DNA from: GCA-002708315 sp964460905
GTDB lineage: Bacteria; Bacteroidota; Bacteroidia; Bacteroidales; F082
Assembly (NCBI GenBank): GCA_964460905.1
Contig: CAYWRM010000006.1
Coordinates: 62,001 to 126,000 of the forward strand
Reading direction: 5' to 3'
DNA: 64,000 nucleotides
The notes under the pieces were generated by a model. The model was not told the DNA's origin, did not search any database, and was given only the letters and a program-made list of their open reading frames with translations. A program made the position numbers and the translations under genes. This document shows positions 28,191 through 37,152 of this stretch, piece after piece; the stretch's first letter is position 1; the number at the start of each line of letters is the position of its first letter.

Positions 28191-30437
28191 ATGAAAATTT
28201 ACAAATACAGATGGTTTATTATTGTTCTATTTCTTGCTGTAACTTTTATTATGGCTCGCAATATTCCAAATAATAGTGTTGATGGTGATGTAACAAATTA
28301 CATTCCTGAAACAATGGAATCGAGGGTTAATACCGAAGCTCTTGAAGATCTTTTTGGCGGTTCAGATATTCTTTTGGTCATGCTTGGAAGCGATGACATT
28401 ATTAATGAAAAAAGTCTCACAAGAATAAAAAAACTTAACCGTGAGTTTAAAAAACAGAATGGCGTAGATAAAGTAATGTCCTTATTTGAAATGAAAGACA
28501 TTCGAGGAGAGGATGATATGATGATTGTTGATCCTGCTGTGCGTCGCATTCCCAAAACTCCTGAAGCTATTGAAAAACTAAAATCGCAACTCCGCGATAA
28601 TGATATTGTTTACGGCTCGATGGTTTCTGAGGATTTTACAAAAACAGTTTTAGTTTTAGTTATGGAGGAGGATGCCGATGATACTGAATTGACCACTATT
28701 GTTGATAGCATTTTGCAGGAAATTCCTGGCGACGAGGAAATCCTTATTGGTGGAATACCTTTTATCCGTGCAAAATTACCTGTTATGATTGGTGGCGATA
28801 TGAGAATTCTAATGCCTGCAGCTATTCTGTTGATGCTAATTATGCTTTTTATCGAATTTCGCAGATGGAGGGGAATGGTATTGCCATTCTTAATTGTAAT
28901 CATTTCTATTATGTTCACTCTGGGACTGATGTCTGTGCTTCACTGGAAGTTTACAATTAGTTCTATTTTGATCCCGATAATGCTGATTGCTGTTGCCAAT
29001 AACTACGGTATTCATCTCGTAGCCAAATATCAGGAACTGAACACTGCTGACAATAAAGCAAGCAGTCGCGAAATCGTATCTGCTTCGCTGAAAGAACTGT
29101 GGAAACCAATTTTGATTACTGGCTTAACTACAGTTGCCGGATTACTCGGACTTCTTTCGCATCAAGTAATTCCATCAAAGCAAATGGGTATTGTAACTTC
29201 TGCCGGAATTATTTTTGCGCTTGTGGCAAGCCTTCTACTTCTTCCTGCTATTCTTTATCTTTTCAAAAAGGAGAAACCACTTTATAAAGATGCTGAACAA
29301 AAGCGTAACCTGATGGATCGTTTACTAAGCAAGCTGGGTAAGTTTGTTGTACTTAAACCAAAACCAATAATTATTGGAACAATAGTAGTTACTCTTGTCT
29401 TGGGAGTCGGACTTGCTTTTATCGGACTAGATGCTAATCCCGTAAGTTATTTCAAACAAAACAATCCAATTCGTATAGCCGATAAAGTATTAAACGAAAA
29501 CTTTGGCGGCACACAGCAGTTAGCCGTTCTATTTGAAGGCGATATCAAAGACCCTGCATTACTGAAAAGAATGGATTCTTATGTAGCTGAACTTGAAACA
29601 ATGGAAGGTGTAGGTTCAATTACTTGCCTATCGGAGATGATAAAAGAAATGAGTAAAGCATTAAATGAAGAAGGAGATGCATTTTATGACAAAATTCCCG
29701 ATTCACGTGAAGCTGTAGCTCAATATCTCGAATTGTATATGATGAGTGGGGATCCCGACGATTTTGAAAAAATAGTTGATTTCGATTATCAAAATGCACA
29801 AATGATAGTCCGTATTAACGATGCATCTACACCCGTTTTAGCTGCCATAAAAGACAAAATCGAGAGCTATAAACAGCAAGATGCTTCTATTGGCAAAATG
29901 GGTGGCTTCGCACTAGTCGTTATGGAACTGGGCAATGTAATGATCAACGGACAAATTATGTCCATAATTCTAGCTATACTAATCATCTTTATTATAATGA
30001 CATTGCTGTTCAAGTCGTTAAGAGCAGGAGTATTAGGAGTCATACCTTTAGTGGTTTCCATAATCATTCTTTTTGGCTTAATGGGATTACTTGGAATGAC
30101 CATTAACATGGGTTCGGCATTGCTCTCGTCAATTGTCATTGGTATTGGAGTTGATTATACAATTCATTTTATGTGGCGCTACAGAGCCGAATTAAAAAAC
30201 AACCCCAAGGAATATGCAAAAGCAGTTATGATTACATTAACCACAACCGGAAGGGGAATTGTTTTTAATGCAGTTGCTGTTATGGTGGGTTTTGTGGTGC
30301 TTATGTCCTCTAACTTCATCCCAATAATCCAATTTGGATACCTAATTGTATTCTCCATATTTACATGCCTGATTGGTGCATTAGTATTGGTTCCAGCAAT
30401 TTGTTTGATCTGGAAACCTGCTTTTATAGAGAAATAA
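28191..30437 (+). CDS. RND superfamily (MMPL-type) transporter
   Basis: A 748-aa inner-membrane transporter with the duplicated MMPL architecture. There is one N-terminal helix, a periplasmic domain (about 35-200), a cluster of five to six helices with the sterol-sensing-like core (LIPIMLIAVANNYGIHLVAKY), a cytoplasmic loop, then a second half ending in GIGVDYTIHFMWRYRAEL and RGIVFNAVAVMVGFVVLM. The 12-helix layout and length fit hopanoid/lipid-type RND exporters rather than three-component drug pumps; no membrane-fusion protein is encoded. It is co-operonic with a DUF1302-like barrel and a LolA-like protein. Confidence 0.9.
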   Translation: MKIYKYRWFIIVLFLAVTFIMARNIPNNSVDGDVTNYIPETMESRVNTEALEDLFGGSDILLVMLGSDDIINEKSLTRIKKLNREFKKQNGVDKVMSLFEMKDIRGEDDMMIVDPAVRRIPKTPEAIEKLKSQLRDNDIVYGSMVSEDFTKTVLVLVMEEDADDTELTTIVDSILQEIPGDEEILIGGIPFIRAKLPVMIGGDMRILMPAAILLMLIMLFIEFRRWRGMVLPFLIVIISIMFTLGLMSVLHWKFTISSILIPIMLIAVANNYGIHLVAKYQELNTADNKASSREIVSASLKELWKPILITGLTTVAGLLGLLSHQVIPSKQMGIVTSAGIIFALVASLLLLPAILYLFKKEKPLYKDAEQKRNLMDRLLSKLGKFVVLKPKPIIIGTIVVTLVLGVGLAFIGLDANPVSYFKQNNPIRIADKVLNENFGGTQQLAVLFEGDIKDPALLKRMDSYVAELETMEGVGSITCLSEMIKEMSKALNEEGDAFYDKIPDSREAVAQYLELYMMSGDPDDFEKIVDFDYQNAQMIVRINDASTPVLAAIKDKIESYKQQDASIGKMGGFALVVMELGNVMINGQIMSIILAILIIFIIMTLLFKSLRAGVLGVIPLVVSIIILFGLMGLLGMTINMGSALLSSIVIGIGVDYTIHFMWRYRAELKNNPKEYAKAVMITLTTTGRGIVFNAVAVMVGFVVLMSSNFIPIIQFGYLIVFSIFTCLIGALVLVPAICLIWKPAFIEK

Positions 30438-30463
30438 TGTAAAACACTTAAATATATAGACTT

Positions 30464-31249
30464 ATGAAAAAATTATTAATATCGATGATCGTGATTGCTG
30501 CTTTAGGGTTTGCACCACCATCCGATGATGCTAAAACAATTATTTATAAAACTTTTACAATTAACAAAATGGCTGGTTCAGAAGCGATTTCGCAACTAAC
30601 CATAAAAGATGATAAAGGTCGTGAGCGAAAGCGGAAAACTGCTATTGCCTCAAAGCTATATGATGAGGGTATGACAGAAAAGAAAATCATCCGATTTCTT
30701 GAACCAGCTGATGTTAAGGGAACAAGCATGTTAACCTTCGATTATAGAGAAAAAGATGATGATATGTGGATTTATTTACCTGCTTTACGTAAAACACGTA
30801 GAATTGTAAGTAGTGAAAAAGGAAAGAGCTTTATGGGTTCAGAATTTTCTAATGCTGATATGGTAATGCCTACAATTGATGATTTTACATACGAGATGCT
30901 GAACGAATCAGACATGGTTGGAGATGTTGAATGTTGGAATATTGAAATGACCTCCAAAGATGATGATGTAGCTGACGAATATGGGTATTTAAGCCGTAAG
31001 GTATGGATAGGTAAAAAAGACTACGTTATCCGAAAAGCAAAAATATATGACATTGAAGGCGAACTTCTTAAAGAAATGACAGTAAAAGAAGTGAAAATGG
31101 TTGATACAGAAAACAAAAAATCAGTTCCCACACATATGGAAGTGGTTAATGTGCAAAACGGTAGAAGCTCAATAATGAAAATGGATAAAATTATTTTTAA
31201 TCCAAATGTAAAGGATGAATACTTTACGGTTTCATATCTTGAGAAATAG
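30464..31249 (+). CDS. Outer membrane lipoprotein-sorting (LolA-like) protein
   Basis: A 261-aa exported protein with signal peptide MKKLLISMIVIAALGFA. The rest matches the lipoprotein-sorting family found beside MMPL/RND pumps: GTSMLTFDYREKDDDMWIYL, ALRKTRRIVSSEKGKSFMG, and SNADMVMPTIDDFTYEMLN. It has a LolA/LolB-like half-barrel pattern and probably shuttles lipid across the periplasm between the RND pump and the outer-membrane barrel. It is the last gene of the low-G+C operon; the base composition shifts sharply just after its stop, where the cyclase frame overlaps it by 35 bp. Confidence 0.85.
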   Translation: MKKLLISMIVIAALGFAPPSDDAKTIIYKTFTINKMAGSEAISQLTIKDDKGRERKRKTAIASKLYDEGMTEKKIIRFLEPADVKGTSMLTFDYREKDDDMWIYLPALRKTRRIVSSEKGKSFMGSEFSNADMVMPTIDDFTYEMLNESDMVGDVECWNIEMTSKDDDVADEYGYLSRKVWIGKKDYVIRKAKIYDIEGELLKEMTVKEVKMVDTENKKSVPTHMEVVNVQNGRSSIMKMDKIIFNPNVKDEYFTVSYLEK

Positions 31250-32405
31250 ATGGAAGGGTAAAGATATATGGGGGGGGTATAGAAATAATAATGCCATTCA
31301 TTTTCACAATATCAGTGAATTGTTGTTTATTATTATATACTGGATAATAGCTGTGAGGCTAGTAGTCGCCCTTGAGTTTTTTATATTGAATCCAACTGAC
31401 TTTTTTAAAAGCGGATCGAAGTTCTATAAGATAATGCTAAATAACCTGTTTGCCTCTGTAGTGGCCGGTTTGTTGATCGGGCTTATTACCGGTCTGGCAG
31501 AACTTTATCTCTTTCAACGATTCTTTAAACGACTATCCTTCCTTGTGCTTTTCCTTGCCAAGCTGCTTTTATACCTTGCCAGCATCATGATTATTGGTGT
31601 ATTAACACTTTTCTTTTACTATATGTTCCAATACGACATTGATGTTCTTGAAGCATTTGACAAAACAACGGCTCTTTTCGTGTCGGCCAGCTTCTACCAG
31701 TTGCTGTTATTGGGTACATATTCTTCCATCTTTTTGAATTTGATCCTTATTCTCAAAGATAATATAGGACACAGTAATTTCTTCCCTATCATAACCGGCA
31801 AATACCATAAACCAAAAGAAGAAGACCGCATATTTCTTTTTCTCGACCTGAAGTCATCAACCCAGATGGCAGAAACCCTGGGTCATCATAGCTACAGCGA
31901 ATTGTTGCAGGATTGTTTCAACGACTTGTCCAACCTTATCATCAAGTACTGCGGCAATTTGTATCAATTTGTAGGTGATGAAGCGGTAATTACATGGAAA
32001 GGAAAGCGCACATCAAACTATATCAACAGTGTAGGGCTTTTTCTGGCATATAAACACCTTTTCAGAGACAAATCCACGTATTACATTGACAAGTACGGGC
32101 TTGTGCCCGAATTCAAAGGTGCCATTAACTCGGGAAAGGTCATGGTAGCAGAAGTAGGTGGAAGGGTCAAGTCAGAGATCGCATATCACGGAGATGTACT
32201 GAACACTTCAGCCCGGATGCTCGAACTATGCAAGACCTATAACAAAAACCTTCTTTGTTCAGAAATTTTTTACAATACTCTTCAGGATCTTTCTCCTCAA
32301 ATACAGACAGACTTTGTGGATGAAGTTCATCTCCGCGGTAAAAACAAAGCCGTATTTATATTCAGCATTGCTGAAACACAAGATAAGGTATTATTTATGT
32401 GCTGA
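31215..32405 (+). CDS. Membrane class III nucleotide (adenylate/guanylate-type) cyclase
   Basis: Four or so transmembrane helices (about 35-57, 78-98, 108-137, 152-180) lead to a class III cyclase domain (about 200-390). The metal-binding Asps are D211 (FLFLDLKSST) and D255 (QFVGDEAVI); the base-pocket region is K319-SEIAYHGDVLNTSAR with N330 and R334. It therefore looks catalytically complete; the nucleotide (A, G, C or U) cannot be read. The start is uncertain: the only in-frame ATG before the membrane part (31215) overlaps the previous gene by 35 bp. A better-placed ATG at 31268 is out of frame because of a G8 run. The gene opens the G+C-rich block and is co-directional with an HD/Pycsar-effector-like gene. 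Confidence 0.85.
   Translation: MNTLRFHILRNRWKGKDIWGGYRNNNAIHFHNISELLFIIIYWIIAVRLVVALEFFILNPTDFFKSGSKFYKIMLNNLFASVVAGLLIGLITGLAELYLFQRFFKRLSFLVLFLAKLLLYLASIMIIGVLTLFFYYMFQYDIDVLEAFDKTTALFVSASFYQLLLLGTYSSIFLNLILILKDNIGHSNFFPIITGKYHKPKEEDRIFLFLDLKSSTQMAETLGHHSYSELLQDCFNDLSNLIIKYCGNLYQFVGDEAVITWKGKRTSNYINSVGLFLAYKHLFRDKSTYYIDKYGLVPEFKGAINSGKVMVAEVGGRVKSEIAYHGDVLNTSARMLELCKTYNKNLLCSEIFYNTLQDLSPQIQTDFVDEVHLRGKNKAVFIFSIAETQDKVLFMC
31270..31277 (+). repeat. G8 homopolymer at the cyclase start
   Basis: Eight consecutive G, including the last base of an ATG at 31268. With seven G the ATG would be in frame with the cyclase (MGGYRNNN...); with eight it meets TAG after three codons. It is a candidate slippage (phase-variation) site or an assembly error. 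Confidence 0.6.
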
Positions 32406-32443
32406 TTGGGATTTCCTTGAGTTGATTATAAGACGATTAAATA

Positions 32444-33391
32444 ATGCAGCTAACTGAATTAAAATTTTATTCCCTTCTTATAGTACTCATCTTGGGTATC
32501 AATGCCTTGCATTGCCAGACGGATGAACTCCCACCGGGAATGCTGTATCAAGCAGAAGGCTTTCGTTTCAACTATGAGCTGCAGTACCCTGATGAAAAGG
32601 TCAAACTTCCTTCTGACCTCAGGGAAATTTCGGGGATACAATACCAGGGAAATGGTTTGATCACGGGCATTGAAGATGAGTGTGGGGTCATTTACCTGAT
32701 TGATTTTGACAAAGGTGAAATTGAAAAAGAGATCAAATTCGCCGACAAAGGTGATTATGAAGGCATTGCCATACATGGAAATACTGCCTGGGTGCTGAAA
32801 AGCAATGGCAACCTATACAGAATTAGGGATTACAATAAAGGCAAGGATAAACAGAAAACCAGGAAATTCGAAACGACACTTACCAAAAGGAATGATGCGG
32901 AGGGCCTGGCTTATGATGCTGCAAATAAGCGGCTCCTGATAGCTTGCAAAGGGCATCCATTTATCGATGATCGGGACGGTAAACACACTAAGGCTATATA
33001 TGCTTTTTGCCTTGAAGATGAAGAACTTGACCCTGAACCAATCCTCCTAATCGACCTGAAACAAATTCAGGATCTTAAAGATTATAACTGGTTTTCATCT
33101 ATAGGGGTCAGTATTATGTCAAGGATAGATGAGAACAAAGGCGATGTCAGTTTCCAGCCCAGCGATATTGCAGTACATCCTTATACGGGTAATTATTACG
33201 TGATCGGAGCTGTGGGAGACCTTTTGATGGTCTATTCTCCAAACGGGAAGTTGCTGGCTGTCACAGAATTGGTTGACGGCGTATTCAAGCAGGCAGAAGG
33301 GATCTGCTTCAACCATGATGCCGACATGTATATATCCAATGAGGGAGGTGACGGAAAAGCGAATATACTGAAGTTTAAAAATAAAGAATAA
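32444..33391 (+). CDS. SdiA-regulated-like secreted beta-propeller protein
   Basis: A 315-aa protein with a hydrophobic N-terminal export signal (LKFYSLLIVLILGINALHC; the Cys could be a lipidation site). The rest resembles the SdiA-regulated/esterase-like phytase-type propeller family: LREISGIQYQGNGLITGIED, DKGDYEGIAIHGNTAWVLKS, KRNDAEGLAYDAANKRLLIA, QPSDIAVHPYTGNYYVIG, QAEGICFNHDADMYISNEGG. About six repeats of this strand pattern fit a propeller. Its relation to phytase-like folds suggests a phosphoester or metal-binding role but is not proof. It lies between the cyclase (38 bp) and the phosphatase-Omp85 gene (5 bp), so probably one operon. Confidence 0.72.
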   Translation: MQLTELKFYSLLIVLILGINALHCQTDELPPGMLYQAEGFRFNYELQYPDEKVKLPSDLREISGIQYQGNGLITGIEDECGVIYLIDFDKGEIEKEIKFADKGDYEGIAIHGNTAWVLKSNGNLYRIRDYNKGKDKQKTRKFETTLTKRNDAEGLAYDAANKRLLIACKGHPFIDDRDGKHTKAIYAFCLEDEELDPEPILLIDLKQIQDLKDYNWFSSIGVSIMSRIDENKGDVSFQPSDIAVHPYTGNYYVIGAVGDLLMVYSPNGKLLAVTELVDGVFKQAEGICFNHDADMYISNEGGDGKANILKFKNKE

Positions 33392-33396
33392 ATATA

Positions 33397-36300
33397 ATGG
33401 GATGCCGGATCAGGAATATTCTTCTTCTTTTTGTCGGTCTGCTGATCAGCTTTCCCCTGTTCTCACAGAAAACCTATTATGATGAAGACCTCATCGGATG
33501 GGAAGAAGGAATACCACCACCCTCCTCAGAACTTTATTACAGTACTATACTGATAGGCGACGTTAAATACCCTGCCGACGATAGCACTGTGGTTATGCTG
33601 ATGAAGCAAAAGCTGGATGCTGTTGGCGAAAAAGGATCACTCCTTGTATTGGGCGACATCGTTTATCCTCACGGTTTGGGTCTTCCGGATTCTAGGGATC
33701 ATGAAGCAAGCAAGGCCGATATGGATGTGATCCTGCGCCATCTTAAAGGTTTTGCGGGCAGAGTGATTTTTATTCCAGGTAACCACGACTGGGACCGAGG
33801 TGGAGATGAAGGCTATGAGCGGCTATTATACCAGCAGGAATACATTATGAATGCACTGGATAGTGAGGATGTTTATCTTCCTCATGATGGCTGCCCTGGT
33901 CCTGTGGAAGTGCATCTATCTAGTGATATTGTTGCGATAATCTTCGACTCGGAATGGTATTTCCATCAGAATGAAAAGCCAGGCCCGGAAGACGGATGCG
34001 GTTTTGAAAAACCTTCCGACCTCTTCATTCAGATCGATGATATTATCCGAAGAAACGAAGGAAAAAAGATCATCTTTGCATGCCATCATCCGCTCTTCAG
34101 TGTTGGAAATCATGGTGGATATTTTAAGGCTTCCCGGAATATATTTCCTCTCCTAGATGCAAACAAATACCTGTACATCCCCCTGCCCGGATTCATTGGA
34201 ACGGGATATCGCAAATACCTGGGGCATCTATCCGACATAGCCCATCCCGAATACAAATTGTTTATCAGCAATATGCTGGAGGTATTCAGAGAGTACCCCA
34301 ATATCATGTATACAGCAGGGCACGAACATAACCTGCAATACTTCCTGTACGACAGCCTGCACCATATCATTAGTGGCGGAGGCGGGGAAGGCCTGTATAT
34401 TTCAAAAAGGGGTAAGAAAACCGACTTCGCCTGCATGAGCAGGGGGCTGGCACAACTCAATTTCTATACCAATGGAGATGTATGGGTGGAATACTGGATC
34501 CCGGATGGGAAAAATGGTAGACTGGTCTTTCGAAAAAATCTCTTCACCCAAAATTATATTGAGGAAGATGACCAACATCATGTCATGCCTGATTATTCCG
34601 ACAGCGTAAATACCATTTACCTGACTGATATTTATGATAACGGGAAATTCGTAAGCTTCTGGATGGGTAAGAATTACCGCAGCCTCTGGAAGGCTATAGT
34701 AGAGTTGCCGATTTTTGATATCGGCAGAGAAAAGAGAGGCCTGAAGATCCTTAAAAGGGGTGGCGGGCAGCAAACCCGCTCGATCAGGATGGAAGCACCC
34801 GACGGCAAACAGTACGTGCTGAGGTCCGTTAACAAATACGTGGAGAAAGCCCTTGAAGAAGAGTTTCGGAATACCATAGCAGAAGCAGTAGTGCAGGATG
34901 GCATATCATCCTCCCATCCCTACGGGGCAGTGACCATACCTCCCCTCGCAAATGCAGCCGGAGTCATGCATACCAATCCTCGAATTGTGTGGGTCCCCGA
35001 TGACCCACACCTGGGCATATACCGGAAAGACCTGGCCAACAATGTATTCCTTTTTGAAGAAAGGCCTGCCGGTGACTGGAGTGATGCTGAATTTTTCGGA
35101 AATTCTAAAGACATTATCAGTACAACTAAACTGATAAAAAAGACACAGGGTGAACACGATCATAGGGTGGCCCAGATAGCAGTAGTAAATGCACGCCTCT
35201 TCGACATCCTCATCAACGACTGGGACCGCCATGATGATCAATGGCGTTGGGCTAAAATCAAGGAAGGAGATACCAAGTTTTACCGTCCGGTGCCCCGCGA
35301 CCGTGACCAGACCTATTTCCTAAATGAAGGACCCATCATGTGGCTGGTTAAGCAGGAGTTTATCATGCCCAAGTTCCAGGGCTTCGACCATCAGATCACC
35401 AATGTGAAGGGATTGGGCTACAATGCCAGGTATTTCGACAGGGCTTTCATGACAGAACCAGGGCTTGAAGAATGGATGGCAACGGCAGAACAACTGCAGC
35501 AGGTCATCACAGATTCGGTTATCCACAAGGCTGTGACACAACTGCCGCCAGAGATATACATCCTCTCGGGAAAGGAAATAGAGGAAAAACTGAGATCACG
35601 CAGAAGCCAAATCCTGAAATATGCCGAGAGATATTACCGTTTTTTATCGAAAGAAGTGGATGTCATTGGTACTGATAAACGCGACCTTTTCAGGGTAAAA
35701 CGTATGGAAAATGGCAATACTGAAGTTCGGATTTTTGCTCTTAGTAATAAGAAAGGCAAGGTAAAAGAACAGCTGTACTATCGCGAATTCAAAGCAAATG
35801 AAACAAAAGAGATCAGGCTGTACGGACTGAAGGATGATGACAGGTTCGAGATTAATGGTGAAGCCAGGAAAGCAATCAAGATCAGGCTGATTGGCGGAAA
35901 GAATAATGACACCGTTATTGACAACTCAAGGATTAGAGGCTGCGGGAAGAGTGTCTGGGTATATGACAGGAAAGACAAAAAGAACTATTTTCAAAAAGGT
36001 AGGGAAACAAAGCTCATTCTTTCAAAGGATAAGAGCATTGATGACTATGACAGGAAACAATATAAATATGACAGAGCCATGCCTCTGATTTCAGCAGGGT
36101 ATAATATCGATGACGGATTTTTCATAGGCGCGGGTATAAATATCCACCGCTATAATTTCAGGGACTCCACGCTTCATAAGATTAATGGAAGTATTGCTTT
36201 TGAAACCGCTGCCTTTAGTCTGAGTTATTCCGGCCTTTATGCTGTTCAGTCAAGGTTTTTCGACATAGAACTTGATGCCGAGGTGGCTATCCCTCGCAAT

Positions 36301-37101
36301 GTCGACAACTTCTTCGGTGTCGGAAACCAGACTAAAAAACTGACAGACGATAAATCTTATTACCGGGTTCGATACGCTTATGCTTATGCCAACCCCTGGT
36401 TGAGGCATACTGTAAATGAGAAAGTAAATTACAAATTCGGTGCTTTTTACCAGTATTTTGAGGTCACGGATACCAACGACCGCTTTATTGGAGATCAATA
36501 CCTGAATGGTATTGATAGCATGGCTTACGACCCTCATCATTTTACCGGGCTAAATGCTGCTTTCGAGATTGACACCCGCGACAACAAGATTTATCCCCTC
36601 CGGGGTATGCAGTTCCTTACGAATGTGCAAGGTTTTTATGGTTTGAATGAAGAAGCCAAAAATTTTGTCAGGATAAGCAGTGACATCAGGGTTTATCTCA
36701 GTTTCAGGAAAGACCCCCGTTTTGTATTCACATTTCGTTTTGGTGGAGCCATGAACCTGGGCGATTACGAATTTTATCATGCGAATACACTGGGTGGAAA
36801 AACCAACCTAAGGGGTTTTCAGAGCAGGCGTTTTGCCGGCGATTACAGCTTTTTTCAGAATACTGAGATCAGAATGAAACTGTTTAACCTGAACACATAT
36901 ATTATGAATGGTCAGATAGGTATATTTGGATTTAATGATATTGGTCGGGTATGGGTCGATGGTGAAAATTCAAGTAGTTGGCACGATGGTTTCGGAGGAG
37001 GTATATGGCTAACGCCATTTGAGTTTACAGCCCTGACATTTTGTTATCAGCGCTCCTATGATGACCATATGTTCGTGTTCAACCTGAATTTTTTATTTTA
37101 A
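33397..37101 (+). CDS. Metallophosphatase - kinase-like - Omp85 barrel fusion protein
   Basis: A 1234-aa envelope protein with a signal peptide (IRNILLLFVGLLISFPLFS). Residues about 45-360 are a calcineurin-like phosphoesterase: GDVKYP, VLGDIVYPHG, PGNHDWDRGG, ACHHPLFSVGNHGG, TAGHEHNLQYF. The middle region (about 440-680) is not a named domain but carries LINDWDRHDDQWRWAK and PVPRDRDQTYF, a spacing reminiscent of kinase catalytic and metal motifs (HipA/CotH-like). Residues about 890-1234 are a BamA/TamA-type Omp85 barrel with the loop-6 signature GGKTNLRGFQSRRFAGD. It may place a phosphatase at the cell surface or in the periplasm. It starts 5 bp after the propeller gene. Confidence 0.85.
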   Translation: MGCRIRNILLLFVGLLISFPLFSQKTYYDEDLIGWEEGIPPPSSELYYSTILIGDVKYPADDSTVVMLMKQKLDAVGEKGSLLVLGDIVYPHGLGLPDSRDHEASKADMDVILRHLKGFAGRVIFIPGNHDWDRGGDEGYERLLYQQEYIMNALDSEDVYLPHDGCPGPVEVHLSSDIVAIIFDSEWYFHQNEKPGPEDGCGFEKPSDLFIQIDDIIRRNEGKKIIFACHHPLFSVGNHGGYFKASRNIFPLLDANKYLYIPLPGFIGTGYRKYLGHLSDIAHPEYKLFISNMLEVFREYPNIMYTAGHEHNLQYFLYDSLHHIISGGGGEGLYISKRGKKTDFACMSRGLAQLNFYTNGDVWVEYWIPDGKNGRLVFRKNLFTQNYIEEDDQHHVMPDYSDSVNTIYLTDIYDNGKFVSFWMGKNYRSLWKAIVELPIFDIGREKRGLKILKRGGGQQTRSIRMEAPDGKQYVLRSVNKYVEKALEEEFRNTIAEAVVQDGISSSHPYGAVTIPPLANAAGVMHTNPRIVWVPDDPHLGIYRKDLANNVFLFEERPAGDWSDAEFFGNSKDIISTTKLIKKTQGEHDHRVAQIAVVNARLFDILINDWDRHDDQWRWAKIKEGDTKFYRPVPRDRDQTYFLNEGPIMWLVKQEFIMPKFQGFDHQITNVKGLGYNARYFDRAFMTEPGLEEWMATAEQLQQVITDSVIHKAVTQLPPEIYILSGKEIEEKLRSRRSQILKYAERYYRFLSKEVDVIGTDKRDLFRVKRMENGNTEVRIFALSNKKGKVKEQLYYREFKANETKEIRLYGLKDDDRFEINGEARKAIKIRLIGGKNNDTVIDNSRIRGCGKSVWVYDRKDKKNYFQKGRETKLILSKDKSIDDYDRKQYKYDRAMPLISAGYNIDDGFFIGAGINIHRYNFRDSTLHKINGSIAFETAAFSLSYSGLYAVQSRFFDIELDAEVAIPRNVDNFFGVGNQTKKLTDDKSYYRVRYAYAYANPWLRHTVNEKVNYKFGAFYQYFEVTDTNDRFIGDQYLNGIDSMAYDPHHFTGLNAAFEIDTRDNKIYPLRGMQFLTNVQGFYGLNEEAKNFVRISSDIRVYLSFRKDPRFVFTFRFGGAMNLGDYEFYHANTLGGKTNLRGFQSRRFAGDYSFFQNTEIRMKLFNLNTYIMNGQIGIFGFNDIGRVWVDGENSSSWHDGFGGGIWLTPFEFTALTFCYQRSYDDHMFVFNLNFLF

Positions 37102-37152
37102 AACAAACTATTATCAATTAACTTAGTTATCACTATACAAATTCAAGATTTT

